A stretch of DNA of 64,000 nt from an uncultured Prevotella sp. (GCA_905236755.1 CAJOCR010000006.1:1-64000); one strand, 5' to 3'. Numbered from the stretch's first letter, positions 55,231 through 64,000 are shown. A program made the numbers and translations. Notes: generated from the letters alone by a model not told the origin.

Positions 55231-56046
55231 ATGGCAAGAACAAATTTTGACCAGTTACTTCAGGCAGGTTGCCACTTCGGTCACCTCAAGCGTAAATGGA
55301 ACCCAGCAATGGCTCCTTATATCTTCATGGAGCGCAATGGTATTCACATCATTGACCTTAACAAGACTGTAGCTAAGATTGACGAGGCTGCTGAGGCTCT
55401 TAAGGGTATTGCAAAGTCAGGCAAGAAGATATTGTTTGTCGCTACTAAAAAACAGGCCAAGGAAGTTGTAGCTGAGAAGGCTGCTTCTGTAAATATGCCT
55501 TATGTTAACGAGCGTTGGGCTGGTGGTATGTTGACCAACTTCCCTACTATCCGTAAGGCTGTTAAGAAAATGACAAACATCGACAAGCTGATGAATGATG
55601 GTACATTCTCTAACCTTTCAAAGCGCGAGCTGCTTCAGATCAGCCGTCAGCGTGCTAAGTTGGAGAAGAACCTTGGTTCTATCGCTGACTTGACACGTCT
55701 TCCAAGCGCACTCTTCGTTGTTGACGTAATGAAGGAGCACATCGCTGTTAAGGAGGCTGTTCGTCTTGGTATTCCAGTATTCGGTATCGTTGATACAAAC
55801 TCTGATCCAAAGAACGTTGACTACATCATCCCAGCTAACGATGATGCTAAGGACTCTGTAGAGGCTATCCTCTCAGCTGTTTGCGGCGCTATCGCTGAGG
55901 GTCTTGAGGAGCGTAAGGCAGAAAAGGCTGACGAGAAGGCTGCTGCTGAGCAGAAGGAAGAGGCTACTGAGAAGCCAAAGCGTGCTCGTAAGGCTCGCAA
56001 GGACGAGGAAGCTGCTCCTGCAGAGGAGGCACCAGCTGCTGAGTAA
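55231..56046 (+). CDS. rpsB: 30S ribosomal protein S2 (uS2)
   Basis: Small-subunit protein of 271 residues. LLQAGCHFGHLKRKWNPAMA, IDLNKTVAKIDEAAEAL, NERWAGGMLTNFPTIRKAVK and GIPVFGIVDTNSDPKNVDYI are family marks. The last 40 residues are a charged Ala/Glu/Lys-rich extension (from about 232) that goes beyond the usual S2 fold and is common in Bacteroidetes. It precedes tsf by 102 bp. Confidence 0.97.
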   Translation: MARTNFDQLLQAGCHFGHLKRKWNPAMAPYIFMERNGIHIIDLNKTVAKIDEAAEALKGIAKSGKKILFVATKKQAKEVVAEKAASVNMPYVNERWAGGMLTNFPTIRKAVKKMTNIDKLMNDGTFSNLSKRELLQISRQRAKLEKNLGSIADLTRLPSALFVVDVMKEHIAVKEAVRLGIPVFGIVDTNSDPKNVDYIIPANDDAKDSVEAILSAVCGAIAEGLEERKAEKADEKAAAEQKEEATEKPKRARKARKDEEAAPAEEAPAAE

Positions 56047-56062
56047 TCATTAGAAATCATAA

Positions 56063-56110
56063 GTGGGATTTCGTGAGAACTCATTCAGTATGAGGTCCCA
56101 CGCAATCCCA
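56063..56110 (+). other. Stem-loop with two alternative pairings between rpsB and tsf
   Basis: GTGGGA (56063-56068) can pair with TCCCAC (56096-56101), enclosing CTCAT/ATGAG (56080-56094). The overlapping TGGGATT (56064-56070) can instead pair with AATCCCA (56104-56110). The two forms exclude each other. A regulatory switch for tsf is conceivable but unproven. Confidence 0.4.
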
Positions 56111-56148
56111 TTCTTTTATTTATAATATCCAAATAAAAAAAATAAAAA

Positions 56149-57144
56149 ATGGCTGTTTCAATTGAAGATATCAAGAAACTGCGCGCTATGACCGGTGCTG
56201 GTCTCGCAGATGTAAAGAAAGCTCTCACAGAGGCTGAAGGTGATTTCGATAAGGCTAAGGACTTGCTCCGCGAGCGTGGTCTGGCTATCGCTGCTAAGCG
56301 TTCTGACCGTGAGACTTCTAATGGTTGTGTACTCGTTAAGAAGGAAGGTAACTTCGCTGCTATGGTTGCAGTTAAGTGTGAGACTGACTTCGTTGCTAAC
56401 GGTGCCGACTTCATCGCTATGGTTCAGCAGATTCTCGACGCAGCTGTTGCTGCTAAGGCTCAGAGCCTCGACGAGGTTAAGGCTTTGAAGATTGGTGATC
56501 AGGATGCTGCTGCTGTTGTAACACAGCGTTCAGGTATCACTGGTGAGAAGATGGAAATCGATGGTTACAACTTCATCGAGGGTGAGAACGTAGAGGTTTA
56601 CGACCACATGAACAAGCACACCTTGGCTACTATGGTTCAGCTCAACCAGAACAACGCTGAGGCAGGTCACAAGGTTGCTATGCAGGTAGCTGCTATGAAG
56701 CCAGTAGCTCTTAACGAGGAGTCTGTATCTCAGGCTACTAAGGACGAGGAGCTCAAAGTTGCTATCGAGAAGACCAAGGAGGAGCAGATTGCTCGTCAGG
56801 TAAACGTAGCTTTGAAGAAGGCTGGTATCAACCCTGCACACGTAGATTCTGAGGATCATATCGAGTCTAACACTAAGAAGGGCTGGCTCACAGAGGAGCA
56901 GGCTGCTCAGGCTCGCGAGATCATCAAGACTGAAGGTGAGAAGGCTGCAGCTAACTTGAAGGACCAGATGATTCAGAACATCGCTAAGGGTCGTATGGCT
57001 AAGTTCTTCAAGGAGAACTGTCTCGTTGACCAGGAATTCCAGTTCTCAGACGGTGACAAGATCAGCGTTAAGGATTGGTTGAAGGCTCAGGACAAGGATC
57101 TCGCTATTGTAGCTTACAAGCGTTTCACTCTTGTTGCTGACTAA
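56149..57144 (+). CDS. tsf: Elongation factor Ts
   Basis: Exchanges GDP for GTP on EF-Tu. The protein has 331 residues: an N-terminal UBA-like domain (IKKLRAMTGAGLADVKKALT, about 5-50), the conserved VKCETDFVAN around residue 85, and two core subdomains, the first with TLATMVQLNQNNAEAGHKVAMQ-like sequence. The last part (KFFKENCLVDQEFQFSD) is the usual C-terminal module. It is the last gene of the ribosomal unit and is followed 28 bp later by a terminator. Confidence 0.97.
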   Translation: MAVSIEDIKKLRAMTGAGLADVKKALTEAEGDFDKAKDLLRERGLAIAAKRSDRETSNGCVLVKKEGNFAAMVAVKCETDFVANGADFIAMVQQILDAAVAAKAQSLDEVKALKIGDQDAAAVVTQRSGITGEKMEIDGYNFIEGENVEVYDHMNKHTLATMVQLNQNNAEAGHKVAMQVAAMKPVALNEESVSQATKDEELKVAIEKTKEEQIARQVNVALKKAGINPAHVDSEDHIESNTKKGWLTEEQAAQAREIIKTEGEKAAANLKDQMIQNIAKGRMAKFFKENCLVDQEFQFSDGDKISVKDWLKAQDKDLAIVAYKRFTLVAD

Positions 57145-57171
57145 TTAAGAATTATCTAAATTCTAAAATAG

Positions 57172-57207
57172 AAGCGTCTGTTTTTCTAAAGAAACAGGCG
57201 CTTTTTT
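57172..57207 (+). terminator. Rho-independent terminator of the ribosomal unit
   Basis: AAGCGTCTGTTT (57172-57183) pairs with AAACAGGCGCTT (57192-57203), with one G-U pair, and six T residues follow. Confidence 0.88.
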
Positions 57208-57216
57208 GATTAAAAT

Positions 57217-57333
57217 AATCAGAGAATTCCGCGTAATCAGAAAAATCAGAGTAATTGGAATGTTCTGAATAATCTGAGTAATCAGAATAATCAGAGAATT
57301 CTGAATAATCAGAGTAATTATAATAATCTGTTA
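57217..57333. repeat. Thirteen tandem 9-bp units, consensus AATCAGAGT/AATCAGAAT
   Basis: The 117 bp between the tsf terminator and the FAH-family gene divide into 9-bp units such as AATCAGAGA, AATCAGAAA, AATCAGAGT, AATCTGAGT, AATCAGAAT and TTCTGAAT variants. The array ends 1 bp before the next start codon. The same unit occurs six times at 20782-20835. The minus-strand frame across it encodes only Ser-Asp-Tyr repeats and is not a credible gene. Confidence 0.8.
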
Positions 57334-57334
57334 T

Positions 57335-57952
57335 ATGAAGATATTTGCTGTTGGTATGAACTACTCGGAGCACAATAAAGCGCTTCATGGTACGTTATCT
57401 AAAACAGAAGAACCTGTTATTTTCACTAAAGCAGACTCTGCTCTGCTGAAAGATCATAAACCATTCTTCATTCCTGACCACATGGGAAGGATTGAATACG
57501 AAACAGAACTCGTAGTGCGCATATGTAAATTAGGAAAGACTATTCCTCAACGCTTTGCTCATCGTTACTATGACGCTGTTACCGTAGGTATTGACTTTAC
57601 TGCTCGCGAATTGCAGTCTAAGTTAAAAGCAGCAGGACGCCCTTGGGAATTGGCAAAGGGCTTTGATGGTTCTGCTGCTATTGGCGAATGGGTGGATATT
57701 CACAAGTTCCGCGATATTCAAGCCATACACTTCCATCTTGATATAAACGGCAAGACTGTTCAAGAAGGCTGTTCAAGTGCTATGCTGTATAAGGTGGATG
57801 AATTAATTAGCTATATCAGTCAGTATTTCACTCTGAAAACAGGTGATTTGCTTTACACTGGTTGCCCAACTGGATGTGGTCCAGTAAGCATTGACGATCA
57901 TCTGGAAGGTTATCTGGAAGAAAGAAAAGTGCTCGATTTTAACTGTAAATAA
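57335..57952 (+). CDS. Fumarylacetoacetate hydrolase (FAH) family protein
   Basis: Small cytosolic FAH-fold enzyme of 205 residues. MKIFAVGMNYSEHNKAL, the metal-ligand segment IEYETELVVRI and VTVGIDFTARELQ, the KGFDGSAAIGEW loop and LLYTGCPTGCGPVSIDDHLE fit the family (acylpyruvate hydrolase, oxaloacetate decarboxylase or isomerase activities). The substrate cannot be told. It starts directly after the 9-bp repeat array and ends 2 bp before porU, so the two genes are probably co-transcribed. Confidence 0.87.
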   Translation: MKIFAVGMNYSEHNKALHGTLSKTEEPVIFTKADSALLKDHKPFFIPDHMGRIEYETELVVRICKLGKTIPQRFAHRYYDAVTVGIDFTARELQSKLKAAGRPWELAKGFDGSAAIGEWVDIHKFRDIQAIHFHLDINGKTVQEGCSSAMLYKVDELISYISQYFTLKTGDLLYTGCPTGCGPVSIDDHLEGYLEERKVLDFNCK

Positions 57953-57954
57953 GT

Positions 57955-60900
57955 ATGACAAGAAACAGAATACTATTTCCACTTGTATTGCTTATGTTGC
58001 TTTTACCGTTCAAGGTGAAAGCAGCAGAAAGGTTCTTTAACCTTACTTACGAACAGGTGAAGATAGATTCTGTATTGCCAAACTTTTCTTATAATATTCC
58101 GTTGTCGGGAAACTATCAGGACTCTATTTATACTGTTACACTACTATATCCTGAGTTTATTGATATGTCGAAAAATGACATCACCCGATATAACGAACTG
58201 TCAGGTACTGCCCTACCGAAATTACCCGCTGTTTCACAGAAAATCATTTTGAATAGAAAACAGCCGTCGCTACAGGTGGACTTTATGCCTTTGGTGTTTA
58301 GTGATGGCAAATACAGGGTTCTTGTTAGCTTTATGCTAAAGGTGGAATCGAAGCCGTTGAAACACTCACAACTTCTTTCACGTGCTTCATCACGTGTGGC
58401 AGCAAGCGAACGTTATGCAAGCAACTCTGTTCTTGCAAAAGGCAGATGGGCAAAGATAAGGGTGCCGGCTTCTGGCGTGTATGAGCTAACGGAATCGCTT
58501 ATAAAAAAGGCAGGCTTTACTGATTTAAGCAAGGTAAAGGTGTATGGCTATGGAGGAAACCAGCAAAACGAGGAACTTGTTGCAGAAGAGCTAATAAAAT
58601 TTGATGATTTAAAAGAGTTGGCTACCTGCAACATTAATGGTCGCCGACTTTTCTATGCTCGTGGACCTGTGTCGTGGGAGTCGAACTCGGCTTACGTTCG
58701 CACGCGAAATCCTTATTCTGATTATGGTTATTATCTGATTACTCAGGATGATAGTGAACCAACATTTGTTGACTCTACCACATTCATAAACTCGTTCTAT
58801 CCCAGTTTAGATGACTATCACTCTTTATATGAGGTTGATGGATATAGCTGGTTTAATGGTGGCCGTAATCTTTTTGACCCTGAGGCTATAAATGCAGGCA
58901 GTAGCAAAACAATTATATTGAAGCATCCTGCGGGCGCTACAGAGGGGAAACTATATGTGAGCGTAACTGCTGGGATAAACAGTGAAGCCGAAGTATACTT
59001 AAATAATAATCTACTTAGTACACAGAGCATAACGCTACGTGATGAATACGACAAGGCTAATATAAGTAACAAGGTTTATGCTTTTAACTCTACTCTCTTA
59101 GCTGACACCATAAAAATAGTCACTAAGACAGGCGGGCCTATACGCCTTGATTATGTGTCTATAGCTTGGAACAAGCCTTTTGCTGCTCCAGACTTAAAAG
59201 AAGGCATATTTGATAGTCCAGAATATGTATATAATATAACTAATCAAAACCATCATGCCGACCCACAGGCTGATATGGTGATAATTATTCCTACGAGTTT
59301 GAAACTACGTGAACAGGCAGAACGCCTGAAGAAACATCATGAGCAGCACGACTCTTTAAGAGTGAATATTGTTCCTGCCGACGAACTGTATAATGAGTTT
59401 GCAAGCGGAACTCCTGATGCTAATGCCTATCGCCGCTACATGAAGATGCTATATGACCGCGCTTCAGATAGCAACGATATGCCTAAGTATCTCTTGTTGA
59501 TGGGCGATTGCGTGTGGGACAATAGAATGTTGACACTGAACTGCAGAAGCTTTAATCCTGACGATTATCTTTTGTGCTTCGAGAGTGATGACTCTTTCAA
59601 CAAAACAAAATGTTATGTTGACGATGGATTCTTTGGACTGTTAGACGATGGCGAAGGTTTAAGACCAAAGACTAATGATCAACTTGATTTGGCTATAGGT
59701 AGATTCCCTGTTACTACTGCTGCAGAGGCAAAGATAATGGTTGATAAGACTATCAACTATGCCAAGAACGACAATGTGGGGACATGGCAAAACACACTTA
59801 TGTTCATGGGTGATGACGGTAATCAGAATCTGCATATGGAGGACGCAGACGATGCTGCAGAGCAGACAATGAGTATGCATCCTGGATATGTGGTTAAGAA
59901 GGTTATATGGGACTCATATGAGAGAATAAGCACTTCAACGGGAAACACCTATCCTGAGGTAACAAACATTATAAAACAGCAACAGAATGCTGGCGCTCTT
60001 GTGATGGACTATGCAGGACATGGTGCAGAGACTCAGTTGTCACACGAAACAATATTACGTCTAAGCGACTATGCCGAGTTCAATAATAAAAACCTACCGT
60101 TATGGATTACTGCATCGTGTGACATTATGCCTTTTGATGGTACAGCACCTACTATTGGCGAAACTGCAGTACTAAACAGTAAGGGAGGTGCTGTGGCATT
60201 CTTTGGCACTACCCGAACTGTGTATGCTAACTATAATAAGGTGCTTAATATGGCTTTCTTGCGTCATGTACTTAATGTTGAGGACGGAAAGGCAATAACT
60301 ATTGGTGAAGCACAACGAAGAGCTAAGAACGAAATGATTACCACAGGTAGCGACTTGAGTACAAACAAACTGCAATATTCGCTGCTTGGTGACCCTGCCC
60401 TTGCATTACATCTGCCTGAGCTTAAACTTGAAATAGATTCTATTAATGGTATCTCCGTTTCGGAAGAAAAACTTCCAGAACTGCATGCTGGCTCAATAGC
60501 TCGTTTTGTTGGGCATGTTGTTGATAATCCCAATTTTACCGGTACGATAACGGCTATAGTAAGAGACTCGCGCGAGCTTATAGTGTGTAAGCATAACGAT
60601 AAGACAGAAACCGACAAACCATTTGAATATTACGACCGAACAAAAAAACTGTTCTCTGGAACTGACAGCATACGTAATGGTAAGTTTGCCTTTACCTTTG
60701 CTGTTCCTAAAGACCTTAACTATTCTAACGGCACAGGCTTGGTAAATGTGTTTGCTGTAAACAGCAAACATACACTTTCTGCTCATGGTGCATCAGAACA
60801 TTTCACAGTTGGAGGTTCTGATATTATGAGCAATGATTCTATTGGCCCATCAATTTATTGCTATTTGAACAGTCCGTCGTTTGCTAACGGTGGCGATGTT

Positions 60901-61500
60901 AATACAACCCCATTCTTTGTAGCACAGATATCTGACAAGGATGGTATAAATGCTTCTGGTAGTGGTATTGGACACAATATGCAACTTGTCATTGATGGAC
61001 GAACAGACATGACATATAATCTGAATGATAACTTCAGCTATGACTTTGGTAGTTATACTTCGGGTTATACATACTATAGTTTGCCTGCACTATCAGAAGG
61101 TAAACATAAGCTGTTATTCCGTGCCTGGGACATTCAGAATAATTCTTCAACAACAATGCTTGATTTCAATGTTGTCAGATCGCTTGAACCTACACTATTT
61201 AGTGTTGATGTTTCAAGAAATCCAGCAAAGACCACCACTACATTTATCATAAACCACGATCGCACCGGAAGCAATATGGATGTGATTATTGAGGTATATG
61301 ACACAAGTGGACGAATTCTATGGAAGCACTCAGAAAGTGGAGTTTCTACATCAAATGCATATACCGTTGACTGGGATCTAACATCAAACAACGGCAATAG
61401 ACTTGAAACAGGTGTCTATATCTATAGGGTAAAGATTGCGTGTGATGGCAGTAATCAGGCAAGCATGGCTAAGAAACTTATTGTTGTTAGCAATAAATAA
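57955..61500 (+). CDS. porU: Type IX secretion system sortase PorU
   Basis: Cell-surface cysteine protease of the gingipain (C25) fold that removes the C-terminal signal from T9SS cargo and attaches the cargo to the surface. Signal peptide about 1-23 (KVKA), 1181 residues in all, close to P. gingivalis PorU. The catalytic His689 in YAGHGAE and Cys722 in ITASCDIM are 33 residues apart, as in the P. gingivalis enzyme (His657/Cys690). The protein ends in a T9SS-type C-terminal beta domain (SLEPTLFSVDVSRNPAKTTT, TGVYIYRVKI) that PorU keeps. Order porU-porV-ispF is the same as in P. gingivalis. Confidence 0.94.
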   Translation: MTRNRILFPLVLLMLLLPFKVKAAERFFNLTYEQVKIDSVLPNFSYNIPLSGNYQDSIYTVTLLYPEFIDMSKNDITRYNELSGTALPKLPAVSQKIILNRKQPSLQVDFMPLVFSDGKYRVLVSFMLKVESKPLKHSQLLSRASSRVAASERYASNSVLAKGRWAKIRVPASGVYELTESLIKKAGFTDLSKVKVYGYGGNQQNEELVAEELIKFDDLKELATCNINGRRLFYARGPVSWESNSAYVRTRNPYSDYGYYLITQDDSEPTFVDSTTFINSFYPSLDDYHSLYEVDGYSWFNGGRNLFDPEAINAGSSKTIILKHPAGATEGKLYVSVTAGINSEAEVYLNNNLLSTQSITLRDEYDKANISNKVYAFNSTLLADTIKIVTKTGGPIRLDYVSIAWNKPFAAPDLKEGIFDSPEYVYNITNQNHHADPQADMVIIIPTSLKLREQAERLKKHHEQHDSLRVNIVPADELYNEFASGTPDANAYRRYMKMLYDRASDSNDMPKYLLLMGDCVWDNRMLTLNCRSFNPDDYLLCFESDDSFNKTKCYVDDGFFGLLDDGEGLRPKTNDQLDLAIGRFPVTTAAEAKIMVDKTINYAKNDNVGTWQNTLMFMGDDGNQNLHMEDADDAAEQTMSMHPGYVVKKVIWDSYERISTSTGNTYPEVTNIIKQQQNAGALVMDYAGHGAETQLSHETILRLSDYAEFNNKNLPLWITASCDIMPFDGTAPTIGETAVLNSKGGAVAFFGTTRTVYANYNKVLNMAFLRHVLNVEDGKAITIGEAQRRAKNEMITTGSDLSTNKLQYSLLGDPALALHLPELKLEIDSINGISVSEEKLPELHAGSIARFVGHVVDNPNFTGTITAIVRDSRELIVCKHNDKTETDKPFEYYDRTKKLFSGTDSIRNGKFAFTFAVPKDLNYSNGTGLVNVFAVNSKHTLSAHGASEHFTVGGSDIMSNDSIGPSIYCYLNSPSFANGGDVNTTPFFVAQISDKDGINASGSGIGHNMQLVIDGRTDMTYNLNDNFSYDFGSYTSGYTYYSLPALSEGKHKLLFRAWDIQNNSSTTMLDFNVVRSLEPTLFSVDVSRNPAKTTTTFIINHDRTGSNMDVIIEVYDTSGRILWKHSESGVSTSNAYTVDWDLTSNNGNRLETGVYIYRVKIACDGSNQASMAKKLIVVSNK

Positions 61501-61551
61501 GGGCAAATCTCGTTTTCTAAATGAAAACGATTATTCCTCAAATAAAAAAGA

Positions 61552-62730
61552 ATGAAGAAACGAATCTATATCATATTGTTATTGTTGCTTGTGCTGACAC
61601 CATATACTCTGTTGGCACAAGACAAAGCAAGTATGTTTAATCCTATAAGGAATTCGGTCACCTCGCAGACAATAGCTCCTGATGCACGTGCTGCTGGTAT
61701 GGGAGATGTTGGTGCTGCCACCGACCCAGATGTGAACTCACAATATTGGAATCCTGCAAAATATCCGTTTGCTGTTAGTCGTGCAGGTGTGTCACTAAAC
61801 TACACTCCTTGGCTTCGCCAGTTGGTAAACGATATGGATTTGGCATATATGTCGGGCTATTATCGCATAGGTGATTATAGTGCTGTTTCTGCTTCATTGC
61901 GTTATTTCTCTTTAGGTGAAGTGATTACCAATAGCGGTGAGTCTAACGACAACACAATGACAATAAAGCCTTATGAGATGTCGCTTGATGTTGCTTACTC
62001 ATTAATGTTAAGTGAGAAATTCTCTATTGCTGCTGCTTTAAGATGGATTTATTCTGATCTTACTTATGACTACACAGAAGACACATCGCCAGGTAGTGCT
62101 TTCGCTGCTGACATTGCTGCATATTATCAGAACTATGTAACGTTAGGCCAACGTGAGTGTCAGTTGGGCTTTGGTTTGAACATCTCAAATATAGGTAGTA
62201 AAATTAGTTTTGGAGGTGATGAGCATAGCGAGTTTATCCCAACAAACTTACGTCTTGGAGGTTCGCTGATGATTCCTATTGATGAGTTCAGCAAGTTCAC
62301 TATTGCCGCTGATGCAAATAAACTTCTTGTGCCTACCTATCCAAAGCAACGTGCGGACGAATCGTCTGAAGACTATAACACCCGAGTGCAAAAAGAATAC
62401 TACGATATTTCAAGTATCAGCGGTATATTCAAGAGTTTTTCGGATGCACCTAACGGTTTTAAGGAAGAACTTGAAGAAATACAATGGAGTGTAGGTGGAG
62501 AATACACATATAATGATAAGTTCTCTATCAGAGCTGGTTACCATCATGAAAGCGAAAACAAGGGAAACAGAAAGTATTTCACTGTTGGTGCTGGTTTTAA
62601 GATGAATGTTTTTTCTCTTGATGCCGGATATGTAATTGCAACAGCCAAGAGTAATCCACTTGATCAGACTTTGCGTGTGTCGCTCACCTTTGATATGGAC
62701 GGAATAAAAGATTTGTTTAACAGAAGATAA
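61552..62730 (+). CDS. porV: Type IX secretion outer-membrane protein PorV
   Basis: FadL-like outer-membrane barrel of 392 residues that carries T9SS cargo from the translocon to PorU. The signal peptide ends in LLAQ (about 22). TIAPDARAAGMGDVGAATDP is the diagnostic N-terminal segment, followed by QYWNPAKYPF and a barrel that closes with LRVSLTFDMDGIKDLFNRR. It follows porU after 51 bp and precedes ispF by 9 bp. Confidence 0.94.
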   Translation: MKKRIYIILLLLLVLTPYTLLAQDKASMFNPIRNSVTSQTIAPDARAAGMGDVGAATDPDVNSQYWNPAKYPFAVSRAGVSLNYTPWLRQLVNDMDLAYMSGYYRIGDYSAVSASLRYFSLGEVITNSGESNDNTMTIKPYEMSLDVAYSLMLSEKFSIAAALRWIYSDLTYDYTEDTSPGSAFAADIAAYYQNYVTLGQRECQLGFGLNISNIGSKISFGGDEHSEFIPTNLRLGGSLMIPIDEFSKFTIAADANKLLVPTYPKQRADESSEDYNTRVQKEYYDISSISGIFKSFSDAPNGFKEELEEIQWSVGGEYTYNDKFSIRAGYHHESENKGNRKYFTVGAGFKMNVFSLDAGYVIATAKSNPLDQTLRVSLTFDMDGIKDLFNRR

Positions 62731-62739
62731 GTATAGGAT

Positions 62740-63225
62740 ATGAATATTAGAGTTGGAATGGGGTACGATGTTCATAAACTTGTTGAAGGTCGTGACCTAT
62801 GGCTTGGAGGAATAAAGATAGAACATTGTCTTGGTTTATTGGGACATAGCGATGCCGATGTGCTTATACATGCTATTTGTGATGCACTTCTTGGTGCTGC
62901 TAACATGCGTGATATAGGTTATCATTTCCCTGATACTGCAGCAGAAACACTTGATGTGGATTCAAAGATTCTTTTAAAGAAAACTATCGACCTTATTGCT
63001 ACTAAAGGTTATAAGGTAGGTAATATAGATGCAACTGTTTGTGCAGAACGTCCAAAGCTTAATCCTCATGTGCCAGCCATGAAGGCTTGTCTTGCACAGG
63101 TTATTGGTTGTGATGAGGATACTATCAGCATTAAGGCTACAACAACTGAGAAGCTTGGCTTTACAGGACGCGAGGAAGGTATTTCTGCCTATGCAGTTTG
63201 TTTGATAGAGAAGCAACCTGTGTAA
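62740..63225 (+). CDS. ispF: 2-C-methyl-D-erythritol 2,4-cyclodiphosphate synthase
   Basis: Fifth enzyme of the MEP isoprenoid pathway, forming the cyclodiphosphate with release of CMP. The 161-residue length is usual. Metal ligands Asp10 and His12 lie in GMGYDVHKL and His44 in DADVLIHAICDALLGA; the substrate motif IKATTTEKLGFTGREEGI is intact. The frame is adjacent to porV by chance of conserved gene order; no functional tie is implied. Confidence 0.96.
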   Translation: MNIRVGMGYDVHKLVEGRDLWLGGIKIEHCLGLLGHSDADVLIHAICDALLGAANMRDIGYHFPDTAAETLDVDSKILLKKTIDLIATKGYKVGNIDATVCAERPKLNPHVPAMKACLAQVIGCDEDTISIKATTTEKLGFTGREEGISAYAVCLIEKQPV

Positions 63226-63351
63226 TATGAGTATTCTGAGTGATTAAAGTACTCTAACTGTTTTTGTATGATTTCGTGTATTTCTTTTCCGTTTGCATGT
63301 CATCATCGTATTTTTTTTAAACGTTACTTTTTTGCATGCGGATGTATTTAG

Positions 63352-63359
63352 TATTTTTG
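63352..63359 (+). promoter_or_regulatory. -7 box TATTTTTG
   Basis: TATTTTTG matches TAnnTTTG 49 bp before the PI-PLC-like gene, with TTTG at 63331-63334 as a possible -33 element. Confidence 0.55.
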
Positions 63360-63407
63360 TGGCACAGAGATTATCTAACCTAATTAAAATACTTAATATA
63401 ACCAGTT

Positions 63408-64000
63408 ATGCATTCTAAAAAACATTTCCTTAAACTTTTGTTTGTGTACCTATGCTTACAGGTGCTTTGTGTTTTACCATCCAATGCTGATGATTGGATT
63501 AAAAACATTGATGATAATGTATATGTCAGTCAGGTGTCTATTCCTGGCACTCACGACTCTGGAACAGGACACGGTTTCTCAGGTCTTACTGGTATCATTG
63601 CAGATTATTTCGGTACAACACAGGAGAAGACCATCACTGAACAATGGAATAGTGGTATTCGTTGCTTTGACTTGCGTCCTGCCGTAGATGGCTCTACACT
63701 TGAAATTTATCATGGTATAGCAAAAACAAATATAGGACTTTCTGAGGCACTAAGAACACTTTGCAATCTTCTCGATAGTCACCCCAAGGAGTTTGCTATT
63801 GCAATTATTCGCCATGAAAGAGAGGCCGACGAAAATGACAGCAGTTGGAAAAACAAGTTTATTTCGTTGGTAACAAGTAATCCAGTGAAGAGTCATGCTA
63901 TAAATTTCTCCCCTATGCTGAAGGTTAAGAATGCTCGTGGTAAGCTTCTTATTATCAGTCGTGATATTTATCAGTCAACACCTGTTGGCGGTTATCTCTA
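63408..64000 (+). CDS. Secreted PI-PLC X-domain phosphodiesterase, 5' part
   Basis: The ATG at 63408 opens a frame that continues past the window end (197 codons seen). The signal peptide runs to about residue 27 (LPSNA-D). The phosphatidylinositol-specific phospholipase C X domain starts at once: VSIPGTHDSG with His49, GIRCFDLRP and EIYHGIA with His102, the pair of catalytic histidines of the bacterial enzyme, and KEFAIAIIRHERE. The natural substrate of the gut Bacteroidetes members is not known, and cleavage of GPI or inositol lipids is only a family-level guess. The C-terminus, where a T9SS tail could lie, is not in the window. Confidence 0.85.
   Translation, partial: MHSKKHFLKLLFVYLCLQVLCVLPSNADDWIKNIDDNVYVSQVSIPGTHDSGTGHGFSGLTGIIADYFGTTQEKTITEQWNSGIRCFDLRPAVDGSTLEIYHGIAKTNIGLSEALRTLCNLLDSHPKEFAIAIIRHEREADENDSSWKNKFISLVTSNPVKSHAINFSPMLKVKNARGKLLIISRDIYQSTPVGGYL

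Noticed and set aside
57152..57388. Minus-strand ORF encoding Ser-Asp-Tyr repeats
   Set aside because: It is the translation of the 9-bp repeat array and runs into the FAH gene on the other strand; no start context or homologous protein is apparent.

Overview
The window looks like a chromosomal segment of a Prevotella-type member of the Bacteroidales (Prevotella/Segatella). The reasons are tandem SusC/SusD pairs, a hybrid two-component regulator with an AraC-type output domain, a PorU-PorV-ispF block, -7 promoter boxes of the form TAnnTTTG, and an AT-rich genome without obvious Shine-Dalgarno sites. No tRNA, rRNA, CRISPR array, insertion sequence or phage gene was seen. Species cannot be fixed from the sequence alone.

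Left part (1-20 kb): xylan use. A minus-strand operon runs GH51 arabinofuranosidase, SusC-like XusA, SusD-like XusB, SusC-like XusC, SusD-like XusD, surface lipoprotein XusE and GH10 xylanase Xyn10C. The last six genes reproduce the order of the core xylan utilization (xus) cluster known from rumen Prevotella. A strong terminator closes the operon. The divergent plus-strand gene is a 1342-residue hybrid two-component system (HTCS), which probably senses xylo-oligosaccharides. Phased direct repeats lie in the shared control region.

20-33.6 kb: housekeeping and accessory genes. These are an OmpA-type lipoprotein, a eukaryote-like NADP isocitrate dehydrogenase with a small upstream ORF, a small outer-membrane barrel, a truncated FecR-like gene facing an OMP_b-brl_3 receptor, and a GC-rich palindrome array. 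A minus-strand chain follows: purL, two half-size chromate-type transporters, and an AAA_28 plus CYTH-like NTPase resembling animal TTD14. An AraC regulator ends this part.

33.6-34.6 kb is a gene-poor kilobase full of short direct and inverted repeats, including a 33-bp tandem array.

34.6-53.6 kb: starch use. One minus-strand unit is lacI then an MFS transporter. A second is malQ (GH77 with CBM20 domains), GH97 (SusB-like) and GH13 (SusA-like). A plus-strand unit is susC, susD, susE, susF and a secreted GH13 amylase. Two perfect GCAAACGTTTGC operators sit about 65 bp upstream of three candidate -7 boxes, which ties the three units to the LacI protein. The inferred route is: surface amylase plus SusCDEF capture and cut starch; periplasmic GH13 and GH97 finish oligosaccharides; the MFS protein imports maltose or malto-oligosaccharides; cytosolic MalQ processes them. 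The amylase has no lipobox and ends in a tail resembling Prevotella type IX secretion (T9SS) signals, while the T9SS sortase PorU and shuttle protein PorV are encoded 4-9 kb downstream.

53.6-64 kb: rplM-rpsI-rpsB-tsf with structured leaders and a terminator, a 9-bp repeat array, an FAH-family hydrolase, porU, porV, ispF, and the start of a secreted PI-PLC-like protein cut by the window end.

Nothing here is clearly a new defence or mobile system. The more unusual items are the constant operator spacing, the T9SS-like amylase tail, the ribosomal leaders, the TTD14-like NTPase linkage and several repeat families.
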